Source: Streptomyces sp. PT12
GTDB lineage: Bacteria > Actinomycetota > Actinomycetes > Streptomycetales > Streptomycetaceae
DNA length: 64,000 nt
NCBI RefSeq assembly: GCF_003311645.1
Contig: NZ_QEST01000179.1
Coordinates: forward strand, 1-64,000
Direction: 5' to 3'
Of this stretch, positions 26,276-36,824 are shown in pieces; the first letter of the stretch is position 1; the number at the start of each line of letters is the position of its first letter. Position numbers and translations under genes: made by a program. The notes beneath the pieces were generated by a model, which ran no database searches, was not told the origin of the DNA, and saw nothing but the letters and a program-made list of their open reading frames with translations.

Positions 26276-27023
26276 GCAGGTCAAGCAGGTCAAGCGGGTC
26301 AAGCGGGTCAAGGGAGACATCCGGCACGTCAGGGGCGCGCGTGCCGAAGCGCACGCTGGCCGCCGTGGTCACCTCGCAGATCCGCGAGCGGATCCTGTCC
26401 GGTGGCTTCCCGCCCGGCACGCCCATGAACGAGGTCGAGCTGGCCACCAGGTTCAAGACGAGCAGGGGCCCGGTCCGCGAGGCCCTGCACCGCCTCGTGC
26501 AGGAGGGCCTGCTCGTCGGCACCCCGCACAAGGGCATCAGCGTGCGCGTGCTGACCCCCGACGACCTGGACGACCTGTACTTCGCGCGCGCCGCGATCGA
26601 ACGGGCCGCGCTGGTGCGGCTCATCAGGCGCGGCGCTCCGGCCGCGCTGATCGCCAACCTCGAACAGGCCGTCAAGCAGCTGGCCCTGGCCGTGGAGCAC
26701 GAGGACTGGCTCCAGGTGTCGGCCGCGGACCTGCGTTTCCACGTACACATCGTCGAGGCGGCGGGCAGCGAGCGGCTGTCCCTGATGTACGGGTCGCTCG
26801 CCGCGCAGAGCCGCCTCGGCCTCAACCTGCTCGTCGGCACCTACAAGGGCCGACAGGACCTGGTGGGCGAGCACGAGCGGCTTCTCTCGCTGCTCGCCTC
26901 GGGCGATCGGGCTGGACTGTTCCGCACGCTGGAGGCGCACTTCGGGGACGCGCTCGACACCCTGCGGCACCACAGGGAGCCGACGGCCGATGCCGCCGAG
27001 CCGACGGACCCCCGGGAGGGCAC

Positions 27024-27027
<4 letters not shown>
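26272..27027 (+). CDS. GntR-family regulator, FCD subfamily, inside the transporter operon
   Basis: GTG start at 26272 overlaps the DppC stop (GTGA); 251 residues. The first roughly 25 residues are a Ser/Arg/Gly run encoded by a 9-bp repeat, so an alternative start is GTG 26341 (VPKRTLAAVV). Winged helix: AAVVTSQIRERILSGGFPPGTPMNEVELATRFKTSRGPVREALHRLVQEGLL. The FCD domain has the metal/ligand-binding pattern (RAAIERAAL, DLRFHVHIVEAAGS, GEHERLLSLLASGD). Embedded in the operon with a four-base overlap to the next gene, it most likely controls this operon by feedback. Confidence 0.92.
26275..26310 (+). repeat. 9-bp tandem repeat in the start of the GntR gene
   Basis: Four copies of AGCRGGTCA (26275-26283, -26292, -26301, -26310) encode Ser-Arg-Ser/Ser-Gly units at the DppC-GntR junction. 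Confidence 0.85.
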
Positions 27028-28045
<1,018 letters not shown>

Positions 28046-28049
<4 letters not shown>

Positions 28050-29109
28050 GCGGCGACGCCCCCGACATGGTCGTCGTCGAGGCGGCGACCAAGCACTTCA
28101 GGCTGCCGCGGCGCGGCCTGCGCCGTCGGCGCGAGCACGTGCACTCGCTCGACGGCGTGACGATCCGCGTTCCGGAGGGCCAGGTCCTCGGCCTCGTCGG
28201 CGAGTCGGGGTCGGGCAAGAGCACCCTGGCCAGGGCCGTTCTTGGGCTGGTCGCGCTCACCTCGGGGCGGGTGTCCGTGGACGGCGGGGACGCCGCCGTC
28301 CACGACGGGGCGGACCGCAGACGGCTGGCGCGCACCGCGCAGCTGGTGTTCCAGGACCCGCACGCGGCCCTGGACCCGCGCATGACGATCGGCGAGAGCC
28401 TGCGCGCCGTGCTCGCCCAGCACCGCGTCGGCACCCGCGAGGAGCGGGCCGAGGCCGTGTCCGCGGCGCTGGCCGAGGTCGGTCTCGACGACGGCTACCT
28501 CGAACGCCACCCCGGGACCTGCTCGGGCGGGCAGCTGCAACGCGTCGTGATCGCCAGGGCGTTGCTGCTCGGCCCCAAGGTGCTGATCTGCGACGAGCCG
28601 ACCTCCGCGCTCGACGCCTCGGTGCAGGCCCGCATCCTCAACCTGCTGGGCAGGCTGCGCCGCGAGCACCGGCTCACCATGGTCATGATCTCCCACGACC
28701 TGCGCGTGGTCAGGTTCCTTAGCGACCGCATCGCGGTGATGTACCTGGGCCAGATCGTCGAACTCGCCGACCGCGACGACCTGTTCGACGACGCCCGCCA
28801 CCCGTACACGCTGGCGCTGCTGGCCGCCGCGGCCGGAGCGGGGACGGAGGTGACGGGCGAGCCGCCCTCCCCCATCCATCCACCGGCCGGCTGCCGCTTC
28901 CATCCGCGCTGCCCCCTCGCGACGGACCGCTGCCGCACCGAGCCGCCACCCGCACACGACATCGCGCCGGGGCACCAGGTGCGCTGCCACCGCTGGCCCG
29001 AGACCCGCGCCGCGCTCGCGGCCGGGGCCGGGGCCGGGGCCAGGGCCGGGGCGGGGCCGGGGCCGGGGCCGGGGCGGAGAACGCGAGAGAGAACGGATGC
29101 GACGCATGA
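28046..29109 (+). CDS. ABC transporter ATP-binding protein, DppF family (3' end frameshifted)
   Basis: Start ATG 28046 overlaps the DppD stop. Walker A is GESGSGKST, signature CSGGQLQR, Walker [13 protein letters not shown]-loop SHDLRV, then the [10 protein letters not shown]...[15 protein letters not shown] tail. All catalytic parts are complete. After residue about 325 the gene enters a GGGGCC tract. As written, the frame then stays open to 29773 inside the aldehyde dehydrogenase gene, giving a 575-residue product. One missing base in the tract would instead place a TGA at 29107-29109 overlapping the next ATG, exactly like the other junctions of this operon. I list that as the natural extent; it is an assembly indel or a real slippage mutation. 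Confidence 0.85.
29020..29077 (+). repeat. GGGGCC-type hexamer tract at the end of dppF
   Basis: Nine or so GGGGCC/GGGGCG units, slightly interrupted (CAGGGCC, GGGGCGGGGCC), encode Ala/Gly then Gly/Pro repeats. It is prone to slippage in replication and in sequencing. Confidence 0.85.
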
Positions 29110-30608
29110 CCACGACGACGGGGGACCTGCTCGGCTCGGGGCGGCCGGTGTGGACGCCACCGGCCGGTGGCTACTGGGAGGGCGCGTGGCAGGGCGGCCG
29201 CCGCGGCATGGTCGTCCGCGACCCCGAGGACGGCTCCGAGGTGGGCCGGGTCATGGACGCCACCGACGAGGAGGCCGACCGGGCCGTCGCGCACCTGGCC
29301 ATGCGCTGGCGCGGGCACGCCTGGCCGCTGTGGCGGCGCCGCGAGGCCATCGGTCACGCGGCCGCCGCGCTGGCCGCCGCGGAGCCGCGGTTCGCGGCGA
29401 TCATCGCCGCCGAGTCCTGCAAGACCGTCACCGAGGCGCACGCCGAGGTGCGCAGGGCCGTGGAGACCCTGCGGCTGGCCTCGGAGGCCGCGGGCGGGCT
29501 GACCGGCAGGACCGTGCCGTTCGACAACTCGCCCCGCGGGCACGGCTGGACGGGCTGGTACACGCGCGAGCCGCTGGGCGTCGTCGCGGCGATCACGCCG
29601 TTCAACGACCCGCTCAACCTCGTCGCGCACAAGCTGGGCCCCGCGCTGGTCGCGGGCAACCCCGTGGTGCTCAAGCCCGCCCCGCAGACGCCGCTGAGCG
29701 CCCTGGCGCTCGTCGACCTGCTGCTGCGCGGCGGCGTCCCCGGCGACTACCTGGCCGCCATCCCCGGGCGTGACGCCGGGGCCGCCCTCGTCAGGAACCC
29801 GCGCGTCGATGTCGTCTCCTTCACCGGTGGCCCTCGCACGGCCGACCGCATCGCGCGCGGCGGCCCGGCCCGCAAGCTGCTGATGGAGCTGGGCGGCAAC
29901 AACGCCCTGATCGTGTGCGCCGACGCCGACCCCGCGCAGGCCGCGCGGGCCGTCGTCGACGGCGCGTTCAGCGTGGCCGGGCAGAACTGCCTGTCCGTGC
30001 AGCGCGTGCTGGTCGCCGAGCCCCGCTATGCCGAGGTGGTCGAGCGGGTCAGCGCCGCGGCGGCCCGGCTGGTGGTGGGCAGCAAGCGCGACCCGGCGAC
30101 CGACGTGGGCCCGCTGGTCTCCGAGGCCGAGGCGGCCCGCGTCACGGCCTGGATCGACGAGGCGGTCGGCGGCGGCGCGGTGCTGCACACCGGCGGCGAA
30201 CGGCGCGGCGGCTTTGTCACCCCCGCCGTGCTGACGGGCGTGCCGCCCGGCGCGAGGCTGCGCACCCGGGAGGTGTTCGGGCCCGTCGTGCTGCTCGACC
30301 CGTTCCGCACGCTCGACGAGGCGGTGGCGTCGGCCAACGCCGTGGACACCGGCCTCCAGGCGGGCGTGCTCACCCACAACCTCCGGGACGCGATGGCCGT
30401 GGCGGGCGCGCTCACGGTCGGCGCGGTGCTGATCAACGCGAGCCCGGACTTCAGGATCGACGCGATGCCGTTCGGCGGCTTCAAGCGGTCAGGCGTCGGG
30501 CGTGAGGGCATCGAGGCGGCGATCGACGAGCTGACCGCGCCCAAGGTCGTCGCCATCAACACCGCCCCCGACGCCGCATCGGCCGGTCAGCGCCCTGGCG
30601 GCCCCTGA
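29106..30608 (+). CDS. NAD(P)-dependent aldehyde dehydrogenase
   Basis: ATG 29106, the second of two in-frame ATGs (29097 gives three more residues); 500 residues. The family fold is complete: [32 protein letters not shown] (cofactor binding), VSFTGG, general base Glu in LMELGGNNA, catalytic Cys in GQNCLSVQR, and the C-terminal [15 protein letters not shown]. Last gene of the operon, followed by a strong terminator. It presumably oxidises the aldehyde made by the FAD oxidoreductase. It resembles the succinate/glyceraldehyde-type ALDH group; the exact substrate is unknown. Confidence 0.93.
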   Translation: MTTTTGDLLGSGRPVWTPPAGGYWEGAWQGGRRGMVVRDPEDGSEVGRVMDATDEEADRAVAHLAMRWRGHAWPLWRRREAIGHAAAALAAAEPRFAAIIAAESCKTVTEAHAEVRRAVETLRLASEAAGGLTGRTVPFDNSPRGHGWTGWYTREPLGVVAAITPFNDPLNLVAHKLGPALVAGNPVVLKPAPQTPLSALALVDLLLRGGVPGDYLAAIPGRDAGAALVRNPRVDVVSFTGGPRTADRIARGGPARKLLMELGGNNALIVCADADPAQAARAVVDGAFSVAGQNCLSVQRVLVAEPRYAEVVERVSAAAARLVVGSKRDPATDVGPLVSEAEAARVTAWIDEAVGGGAVLHTGGERRGGFVTPAVLTGVPPGARLRTREVFGPVVLLDPFRTLDEAVASANAVDTGLQAGVLTHNLRDAMAVAGALTVGAVLINASPDFRIDAMPFGGFKRSGVGREGIEAAIDELTAPKVVAINTAPDAASAGQRPGGP

Positions 30609-30609
30609 C

Positions 30610-30638
30610 CCCCGCCCCGTTCGCCGAACGGGGCGGGG
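30610..30638 (+). terminator. Terminator of the amine-catabolic operon
   Basis: Inverted repeat CCCCGCCCCGTT / AACGGGGCGGGG with a 5-base loop, directly after the aldehyde dehydrogenase stop and between convergent operons. Confidence 0.85.
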
Positions 30639-30701
30639 CGCCGGGTCGCCGGGCCGCGGCGCGCATCACTCCGAGGAGCGAACGCGGTCGTGGCCGCGCC
30701 G

Positions 30702-32966
30702 TTAGGGCCTGTCTGACAGCAGCTTGTCGGGGGTGATGGGGAGGCGGCGTATCCGGGTGCCGGTGGCGTTGTAGACGGCGTTGCCGACCGCGGCGGCCGA
30801 GCCGACGGTGCCGATCTCGCCGAGGCCCCTGGCGCCGAGGCTTCTGGTCCCGACCTCCCCGCCTTCGTCGCCGAGGGGCCCGGTGAGGTGGGGGTCGGGC
30901 CGGTCGAGGAGGTGCACGTCGATGTCGGGGATGTCGGCGTTCACGGGCACCAGGTAGTCGGCGAGAGTGCTGGCGGCCAGCCGCCCGGTGCCGGGTTCGA
31001 TGGGGTTGTGCTCAAGCAGGGCCTGCCCGATGCCAAAGACGACGCCGCCGACGATCTGGCTCCGGGCGGCCCTGGCGTTGATGACGCGACCGACGTCCGC
31101 GACGGTGGTGAACCGGGTCACGCGGGTCTCGCCGGTGAACCGGTTGACGCGCACCTCGCAGAAGTGGGCGCCGAAGGAGTTGTACTCGTACTCCTCGGCA
31201 GCCCCGCCTGGCGAGTCGGCGGTGGCGTCGATGCCCCGAGAACCGAGTTCGGTGAGCAGTTCGCCGAAGGTCATCGAGTGCTCGCCCCCGTGCAGTCGGC
31301 CCTCCTCCCAGCGCAGGCCCCCGGCATTCAGCCCGTGCCACGGCGAGCCGGAATGGGTCACCGCACGTTCCTTGAGCGCGGCGATCGTGTTGCGGGCGGC
31401 CGCCACGATCACCGGGACGGTGGAGTGCGTGGCGCTGGAGCCCACGGCGGGCGCGCCCGAGGGCAGCGCCGAATCACCGATCTCGGGGGTCACCCGCTCC
31501 ACCGGGATCCCCAGGGCGTCGGCGCCGGCGACCGCCACCATGGTCCATCCCCCGGTGCCCAGGTCCGAGGTCGCGGTCGACACCACCGCGGTGTCGTCGT
31601 CGAGCAGCCGGATCCGGACACTCGCGGGGTGGACGCCCGCCGGGTACGCGGCGGAGGCCATGCCGGTGCCATACAGCCACTGCCCGTCGACGCGCGCGCG
31701 GGGCGTGGCGCTGCGATCCGACCAGCCGAAGCGCCGAGCGCCGTCGCGGTAGCACTCGTCGAGGTGCTTGCTCGACCACGGCTGGCCCGTGCTCGGGCTG
31801 ACGGTGGCGTAGTTGCGCAGGCGCAGCTCGACGGGGTCGACACCGGTGGCGACCGCGAGCTCGTCCATCGCCGTCTCGAGGGCGAACGCCCCTGCGGCCT
31901 CGTTGGGCGCCCGCATCGCCCGGCTGAGGGGCATGTCGAGGCGGACCGACTGGACCTCGATGTGCAGGTTCGGCGTGCTGTAGAACGTGTCCGATGTGGC
32001 GTGGGCCGGGGTCAGGTTGAAGCCGCCGATGACCGGCATCACCGAATCGGTCCGGTGGCTGACGGCCTCGAGGACCCCGCCGCGGGAGGCGCCGAGCCTC
32101 ACGTGCTGGGAGGTCTGTTGGCGGTGGCCGACCAGGGTGAACATCTGCTCCCGGGTGAGGGTGAGCTTGACGGGGCGGCCCAGCTCGCGGGCCGCCGCGG
32201 CGGCAAGGGGGGCATCACCCCACAGGATGACCCGGGAGCCGAACCCGCCGCCGACGTACCTCCCGATCAGACGCACCTGCGTCGGCAGGACGCCGAGCCG
32301 CTGGGACAACAGGAGGCTGTATACAGCCGGGATCTGCGCACCGGAGTAGACGGTCACCTGGTCGCCGTCCCAGACGGCGAGGACGGAGTGCGGCTCCATC
32401 CCGATCTGGTGTTGCGTCTGCTGCCCGTACTCGGCCTCCACGACGACCTCGCTGGCGTCGAGCGCCTCGTCGATCGAGTCGACGCCGGGGGCGAGATGCT
32501 GGACGCTGCTCGGACTCCCGTCGAGCGCGGGGCCGGCGGGTTCGCGGGGCTCCTCCGCGAAGGAGGCGCGTGGAGTCTGCTCGTCGTAGGTCACCGTGAC
32601 CAGCGCCGCGGCGTCGCGCGCCTGCTCGAAGCTCTCGGCGACGACCATGGCGATGGCCTGGCCGTGGAAGCGGACGGCCGTGTCGCTCAGGGGGATGTAG
32701 CTCTCGGCGAGGGAACGGAACTGGGCCACGACCGGGTACAGACTCAGGCGCGTGTCCCCCGCGGTGTAGAGGCGCAGGACTCCGGGAGCGTCGAGCGCGG
32801 CGGCGGTGTCGATGTGGGAGACCGTGCCCCTCGCGATGGTGCTGGTGACGAGGTAGGCGTGCGACATGTTGGCGGCCGGGTAGTCGCCGGAGTACTGGGC
32901 GGTGCCAGTGACCTTCAACCGGCCGTCGACGCGGACGGTCTCCTGTCCGACGGGAGAGGGTGTCAT
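30702..32966 (-). CDS. paoC: Molybdopterin-binding subunit of a xanthine dehydrogenase-family aldehyde oxidoreductase
   Basis: 754 residues from the ATG at 32966 (GGAGTCACG upstream). Moco-binding elements run throughout (GRYVGGGFGSR, LDMPLSRAMRAPNEAAGAFALETAMDELA, TSDLGTGGWT, PAVGSSAT). The invariant active-site Glu lies in GARGLGEIGTVGSAAAVGNAV. Size and subunit set match E. coli PaoC (YagR). It lacks its own FAD and Fe-S domains, which are on separate genes upstream, as in PaoABC. No signal peptide: it would be carried across with the Tat-dependent Fe-S subunit. The ATG overlaps the XdhC gene stop by four bases. Confidence 0.92.
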   Translation of the reverse strand: MTPSPVGQETVRVDGRLKVTGTAQYSGDYPAANMSHAYLVTSTIARGTVSHIDTAAALDAPGVLRLYTAGDTRLSLYPVVAQFRSLAESYIPLSDTAVRFHGQAIAMVVAESFEQARDAAALVTVTYDEQTPRASFAEEPREPAGPALDGSPSSVQHLAPGVDSIDEALDASEVVVEAEYGQQTQHQIGMEPHSVLAVWDGDQVTVYSGAQIPAVYSLLLSQRLGVLPTQVRLIGRYVGGGFGSRVILWGDAPLAAAAARELGRPVKLTLTREQMFTLVGHRQQTSQHVRLGASRGGVLEAVSHRTDSVMPVIGGFNLTPAHATSDTFYSTPNLHIEVQSVRLDMPLSRAMRAPNEAAGAFALETAMDELAVATGVDPVELRLRNYATVSPSTGQPWSSKHLDECYRDGARRFGWSDRSATPRARVDGQWLYGTGMASAAYPAGVHPASVRIRLLDDDTAVVSTATSDLGTGGWTMVAVAGADALGIPVERVTPEIGDSALPSGAPAVGSSATHSTVPVIVAAARNTIAALKERAVTHSGSPWHGLNAGGLRWEEGRLHGGEHSMTFGELLTELGSRGIDATADSPGGAAEEYEYNSFGAHFCEVRVNRFTGETRVTRFTTVADVGRVINARAARSQIVGGVVFGIGQALLEHNPIEPGTGRLAASTLADYLVPVNADIPDIDVHLLDRPDPHLTGPLGDEGGEVGTRSLGARGLGEIGTVGSAAAVGNAVYNATGTRIRRLPITPDKLLSDRP

Positions 32967-34117
32967 CGTGACTCCTGATTGCTGAGGACGGTGCCCGCCA
33001 GCGGGCCGCCGACGCCGTGGATGGGCACCCCGGTGCGCAGGGGTACGCCGGTGCCGCCGTGCCGGTGGGCGACGATCTCCGCCGCGATCGACAGCGCCGT
33101 CTCCCGCGGGGTGCGGGCGCCGAGGTCGAGCCCGATCGGCGAGTGCAGGCGGTCGAGTTCGCGGTCGGTGAGGCCCGCGTCGCGCAGCCGCGCGAGGCGC
33201 TCCTCGTGGGTGCGCCGCGACCCCATGGCCCCCACGTAGGCCATCGGCAGCCGCAGCGCGGCGGTGAGCAGCGGCACATCGAACTTGGGGTCGTGGGTGA
33301 GCGCGCAGATGACCGTCCTGCCGTCGAGGCGCTGCGACTCCAGATAGCGGTGCGGCCAGTCGACGACGACCTCGTCCGCGTGCGGGAACCGGTCGGGTGT
33401 GGCGAACGTGGCCCGCGCGTCGCACACGGTCACCCGGTAGTCGAGGAACGCGCCGACGCGGGCCAGCGCCGCGGCGTGGTCGATGGCGCCGAAGACGAGC
33501 ATGCGCGGGGGCGGGGTGGTGACCTCGACCAGCAGGGTCATCGGCTGCCCGCAGTGGCTGTCGGCCACCCCGATGTCGACGGTGCGGGTCAGCCCGGCGT
33601 GCAGGACGCCGTCGGCCTGGGCGAAGGCCACCCGGTCGAGCCGCTGGTCGCCGAGGGTGCCCTCGACCGGCCATCCGGGGCGCACGGTGATCATCCGCCC
33701 GAGGTGGGCGCTCGGGCCGCGCACGACCGTGGCGACGGCGACCGGCTCGCCGTCCGCCGCGGCGGCGAGGGCCCGCCCGAGCTCGGGCTCGAAGCCGGGC
33801 TCGTGGCGGCGCAGGAACAGCTCGATCGTGCCGCCGCACGTGAGGCCCACGCCGAGGGCGTCGCCGTCGGTGTAGCCGAATCGCACGGCCTCGGGGCGGC
33901 CGTCCCCGGTCAGCATCCGCTGGCATTCCTCGTAGACGGCGGAGTCGACGCAGCCGCCTGACACGTTGCCCAGCATGGCGCCGTCCGCGTCGACGACCAG
34001 GGACGCGCCGGGCTGGCGGGGCGCGCTGCCCGCGACGCCCATGACGGTGGCGACCACGAACGGGCTCCCGGCGCGGGCGCGTTCGGCGAGCTCGGCTGCC
34101 AGCTCAAGCATGGCCAC
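32963..34117 (-). CDS. paoD: XdhC/CoxI-family molybdenum cofactor insertion chaperone
   Basis: 384 residues. The N-terminal XdhC domain has VMGVAGSAPRQPGASLVVDADGAMLGNVSGGCVD and FGYTDGDALGVGLTCGGTIELF. The C-terminal Rossmann domain has MLVFGAIDHAAALARVGAFLDYRVTVCDARA and YVGAMGSRRTHEERL. These proteins sulfurate and insert the cofactor into the large subunit and are not part of the mature enzyme. The gene lies between the FAD and Mo subunit genes rather than last as in E. coli. It overlaps the Mo subunit gene by four bases. ATG 34111 is an alternative start. Confidence 0.92.
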   Translation of the reverse strand: MAMLELAAELAERARAGSPFVVATVMGVAGSAPRQPGASLVVDADGAMLGNVSGGCVDSAVYEECQRMLTGDGRPEAVRFGYTDGDALGVGLTCGGTIELFLRRHEPGFEPELGRALAAAADGEPVAVATVVRGPSAHLGRMITVRPGWPVEGTLGDQRLDRVAFAQADGVLHAGLTRTVDIGVADSHCGQPMTLLVEVTTPPPRMLVFGAIDHAAALARVGAFLDYRVTVCDARATFATPDRFPHADEVVVDWPHRYLESQRLDGRTVICALTHDPKFDVPLLTAALRLPMAYVGAMGSRRTHEERLARLRDAGLTDRELDRLHSPIGLDLGARTPRETALSIAAEIVAHRHGGTGVPLRTGVPIHGVGGPLAGTVLSNQESR

Positions 34118-34138
34118 CGCCCCTCGTGGCCCCCGGGG

Positions 34139-35116
34139 TCACGCCTGCTCCTGGAGGGCGGTCAGGGCGCGCACCAACGTGCGGCGCAGCAGCGCGGGCT
34201 TGAACGCGTTGTGCTCCAGCGTGCTGGCGCCGTCCGCGGCGCGGCGGACGGCCGACTCGTAGGTGTTGGCGGTGGCTGGCCTGCCCGCCAGGGCCCGTTC
34301 GACCGAGGTCAGGCGCCATGGCCTGGTCCCCACCCCGCCGACGGCGATCCTGGCCTGCCTGATGGTGCGGCCGCGCATCTCGAGCGCGACGGCCGCGGAG
34401 GACAGGGCGAACTCGTAGGACTGCCGGTCGCGGATCTTGAGGTAGGTGGAGTGCGCCGCCCACGCCGAGCGGGGCACGGTGACGCCGGTGACGAGCTCGC
34501 CGGGGCGCAGGACGTTCTCGACCTCGGGCGTGCCGCCGGGGAGCGTGTAGAACGTCTCAAGCGGCACGGTGCGGTCGCTCCGCCCCGAGGTCAGGCGCAC
34601 GTCGGCGCCGAGCGCCACCAGCGCGACGGCCAGGTCGCTGGCGTGGGTCGCCACGCAGGCGTCGCTGGTGCCCAGGATCGCGTGCATGCGGTTGAAGCCG
34701 GTCAGCGCCGAACAGCCGCTGCCGGGCTCGCGCTTGTTGCAGGGGGTCGAGACGTCGCGGAAGTAGCCGCAGCGGGTGCGTTGCAGCAGGTTGCCGCCGA
34801 TGCTGGCCATGTTGCGCAGCTGGCCGGAGGCGCTCAGCTCGAGCGCCTGGGCGATCACCGGGTAGTGGCGGCGCACGGTGTCGTCGGCGGCCACGTCGCT
34901 CATCCGCTCGAGCGCGCCGATGTGCAGCCCGTCGCGGTCGTGCCTGATGCCGCCGAGCGGGAGCCGGTTGATGTCGACGACGCGCTCGGGGGACATCACC
35001 TCGAGCTTCATCAGATCGACCAGGGTGGTGCCGCCCGCCAGGAAGGCGGTGCCCTCTCCGGCGTTCGCGAGGGCCTGGCGCACGGAGCGCGCCTGGGCGA
35101 AGGTGTAGGGCCTCAT
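34139..35116 (-). CDS. paoB: FAD-binding (and probably 4Fe-4S) subunit of the aldehyde oxidoreductase
   Basis: 325 residues, CO-dehydrogenase medium-chain fold. The FAD-binding motifs AGGTTLVDLMKL and SIGGNLLQRTRC are present, with a C-terminal CO_deh_flav domain. The loop after the second FAD motif carries four cysteines (CGYFRDVSTPC, GSGCSAL, SDACVATH), the pattern of the PaoB subfamily that holds an extra 4Fe-4S cluster. Its start overlaps the Fe-S subunit stop by one base (TGATG). It passes electrons from the 2Fe-2S subunit to the acceptor. Confidence 0.93.
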   Translation of the reverse strand: MRPYTFAQARSVRQALANAGEGTAFLAGGTTLVDLMKLEVMSPERVVDINRLPLGGIRHDRDGLHIGALERMSDVAADDTVRRHYPVIAQALELSASGQLRNMASIGGNLLQRTRCGYFRDVSTPCNKREPGSGCSALTGFNRMHAILGTSDACVATHASDLAVALVALGADVRLTSGRSDRTVPLETFYTLPGGTPEVENVLRPGELVTGVTVPRSAWAAHSTYLKIRDRQSYEFALSSAAVALEMRGRTIRQARIAVGGVGTRPWRLTSVERALAGRPATANTYESAVRRAADGASTLEHNAFKPALLRRTLVRALTALQEQA

Positions 35117-35727
35117 CAGCGCATCGCCTCCCGGGCGTCCTTGATCGCGCTCACGATCGAGGGATAGGCGCTGCACCGGCAGATGTTGCCCGACATGCCC
35201 TCGCGGATCTCGTCGTCGGAGCTCGCGCGGCCCTCCTCGACCATGGCGACGGCCGACATGATCTGCCCCGGGGTGCAGAAGCCGCACTGGAAGCCGTCGT
35301 GCTCGATGAAGGACTGCTGCATCGGATGGAGCCGGTCGCCGTCGGCGAGGCCCTCGATCGTGGTGACCGCCCGCTCGTCGGTCGTGGCCGCGAGGGTCAG
35401 GCAGGACAGCACGCGGCGCCCGTCGACGTGCACGGTGCACGCCCCGCACTGGCCGCGGTCGCAGCCCTTCTTCGTCCCGGTGAGCTCCAGCCTGTCGCGC
35501 AGCGTGTCGAGCAGGGTGGCGCGCGGGTCGACCCGCACCGTGACGGGGTCGCCGTTGACCGCGACCCGCACCGTCACGAGGTCGTCGGCCTCCGTGGCGA
35601 CGGCCGACGTGTCCGCCGCGCTCGCCAGCAGCGGGGCCGCCGCCGCGGCGGCGACGACGCCCCCGCCGAGGAAGCCTCGCCTGGACACGCCCGAGGGGCC
35701 GTGGTCCGCGTCATCATCTGAATTCAT
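35116..35727 (-). CDS. paoA: 2Fe-2S subunit of aldehyde oxidoreductase with Tat signal
   Basis: 203 residues. The Tat signal SRRGFLGGGVVAAAAAAPLLASA at residues 15-37 targets the folded complex outside the membrane. The plant-type ferredoxin domain has cluster ligands in GCDRGQCGACTVHVDGRRVLSC. The helical domain binds the second 2Fe-2S (CGFCTPGQI and NICRCSAY). First gene of a four-gene operon (Fe-S, FAD, XdhC, Mo) whose products should oxidise aldehydes, possibly detoxifying those made by the neighbouring amine operon. Confidence 0.95.
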   Translation of the reverse strand: MNSDDDADHGPSGVSRRGFLGGGVVAAAAAAPLLASAADTSAVATEADDLVTVRVAVNGDPVTVRVDPRATLLDTLRDRLELTGTKKGCDRGQCGACTVHVDGRRVLSCLTLAATTDERAVTTIEGLADGDRLHPMQQSFIEHDGFQCGFCTPGQIMSAVAMVEEGRASSDDEIREGMSGNICRCSAYPSIVSAIKDAREAMR

Positions 35728-35846
35728 CGAAGTCTCCCGGGTTGGGCACCGGATGGGGCAGCACCGGGACCGTCGACGCGGTCGACCGGCTCATGGGCCC
35801 CAGGCTCACGAAGGGAGTTGAACGCTGCCAGGACCTGCCGATCCCA

Positions 35847-35880
35847 GGCTCGCCGATCCGCAGGGGCGGATCGGCGAGCC
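35847..35880. promoter_or_regulatory. 15-bp perfect palindrome between the divergent pao operon and XRE gene
   Basis: GGCTCGCCGATCCGC / GCGGATCGGCGAGCC with a 4-base AGGG spacer, 119 bases upstream of paoA and 40 bases upstream of the regulator. The location fits an operator for the adjacent regulator. Its hairpin strength also allows a terminator, but no gene ends there. Confidence 0.7.
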
Positions 35881-35920
35881 GTGGCTGCCGCGGTGCGGGG
35901 GCGGTAGACATGACGCACTG

Positions 35921-36778
35921 ATGAGGAAGGGAACGACGGTGATCGATCGGACCGGCCTGGCGGAGTTCCTCCGGCGCCGCAGGGAGTCGCTGCTGCCCGA
36001 GGATGTCGGCATCCCCCGCGGGCAGCGCCGCAGGACCGAAGGGCTGCGGCGTGAGGAGGTGGCCGCGCTGTGCCACATGTCGACCGACTACTACGCGCTC
36101 CTGGAACAGGAGCGCGGTCCCCGCCCTTCGCCGCGGATGATCGCCTCCATCGCGCGGGGCCTCCACCTCTCGGTCGACGAGCGCGACCACCTCTTCCGGC
36201 TGGCGGGGCACAACCCGCCCGCGCGTGGCGTGGCCAGCGAGCACATCAGCCCTGGCATGCTGCGGGTGCTCGACCGGCTCGGCGACACCCCAGCCGAGAT
36301 CATCACCGAGCTGGGCGAGACGCTGCGCCAGACCCCGCTCAGCGTCGCCCTCACCGGCGACACGGCCAGCCTGAGCGGCCCGGCCCGCAGCATCAGCTAC
36401 CGGTGGTTCACCGACCCCGCCACGCGGGCTTGCTACGCGCCCGAGGACCACCCGGTCCTCACCCGCGTGTGGGTCTCGGGGCTGCGCCAGGTGACCACCC
36501 TGCGCGGTCCCGGCTCGCGCGCGGCGCGCCTGGTCGATCTGCTGCTCGCCCGGAGCGAGGAGTTCAGGAGGGCGTGGGACGCGCACGAGGTCGGCGTTCA
36601 CCCCCGCGAGGTCAAGCACTTCCTCCACCCCGAGCTTGGCGCACTCGACCTGAACTGCCAGCAGCTGATCGATCCCGTGCGGGCCCACTCGCTGCTCGTC
36701 TACACCGCGGCGCCCGGCAGCGAGAGCCACGAGAAGCTGCGGCTGCTGGCCGCCGCCACGGCGCGGACGCCGGGGTGA
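35921..36778 (+). CDS. XRE-family regulator with MmyB-like ligand domain
   Basis: 285 residues (ATG 35921; GTG 35939 behind AGGAAGGG would shorten it by six). The helix-turn-helix is in the first 80 residues (RRTEGLRREEVAALCHMSTDYYALLEQERGPRPSPRMIASIARGLHLSVDERDHLF). It is followed by the PAS-like MmyB domain (ALTGDTASLSGPARSISYRWFTDPATRACY...VGVHPREVKHFLHPELGALDLNCQQL). In Streptomyces this family often represses a divergent oxidoreductase operon. Here it faces the pao genes across a palindrome, so it is the likely regulator. Confidence 0.92.
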   Translation: MRKGTTVIDRTGLAEFLRRRRESLLPEDVGIPRGQRRRTEGLRREEVAALCHMSTDYYALLEQERGPRPSPRMIASIARGLHLSVDERDHLFRLAGHNPPARGVASEHISPGMLRVLDRLGDTPAEIITELGETLRQTPLSVALTGDTASLSGPARSISYRWFTDPATRACYAPEDHPVLTRVWVSGLRQVTTLRGPGSRAARLVDLLLARSEEFRRAWDAHEVGVHPREVKHFLHPELGALDLNCQQLIDPVRAHSLLVYTAAPGSESHEKLRLLAAATARTPG

Positions 36779-36800
36779 CACGGGGTGACACGGGGTGACG
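36771..36800. repeat. 10-bp tandem repeat across the XRE stop codon
   Basis: Three copies of CGGGGTGACR (36771, 36781, 36791). The first contains the TGA of the XRE gene. They fill most of the gap to the convergent allophanate hydrolase. Confidence 0.85.
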
Positions 36801-36824
36801 CCGGGTTGACACCGCGGCCAGCGG

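Noticed and set aside
30888-32978. Long plus-strand open frame opposite the molybdopterin subunit
   Set aside because: Antisense shadow. The minus strand has the conserved Moco-binding motifs and catalytic Glu.
35847-35880. The palindrome as a transcription terminator
   Set aside because: It lies between two divergent starts with no upstream gene ending there.
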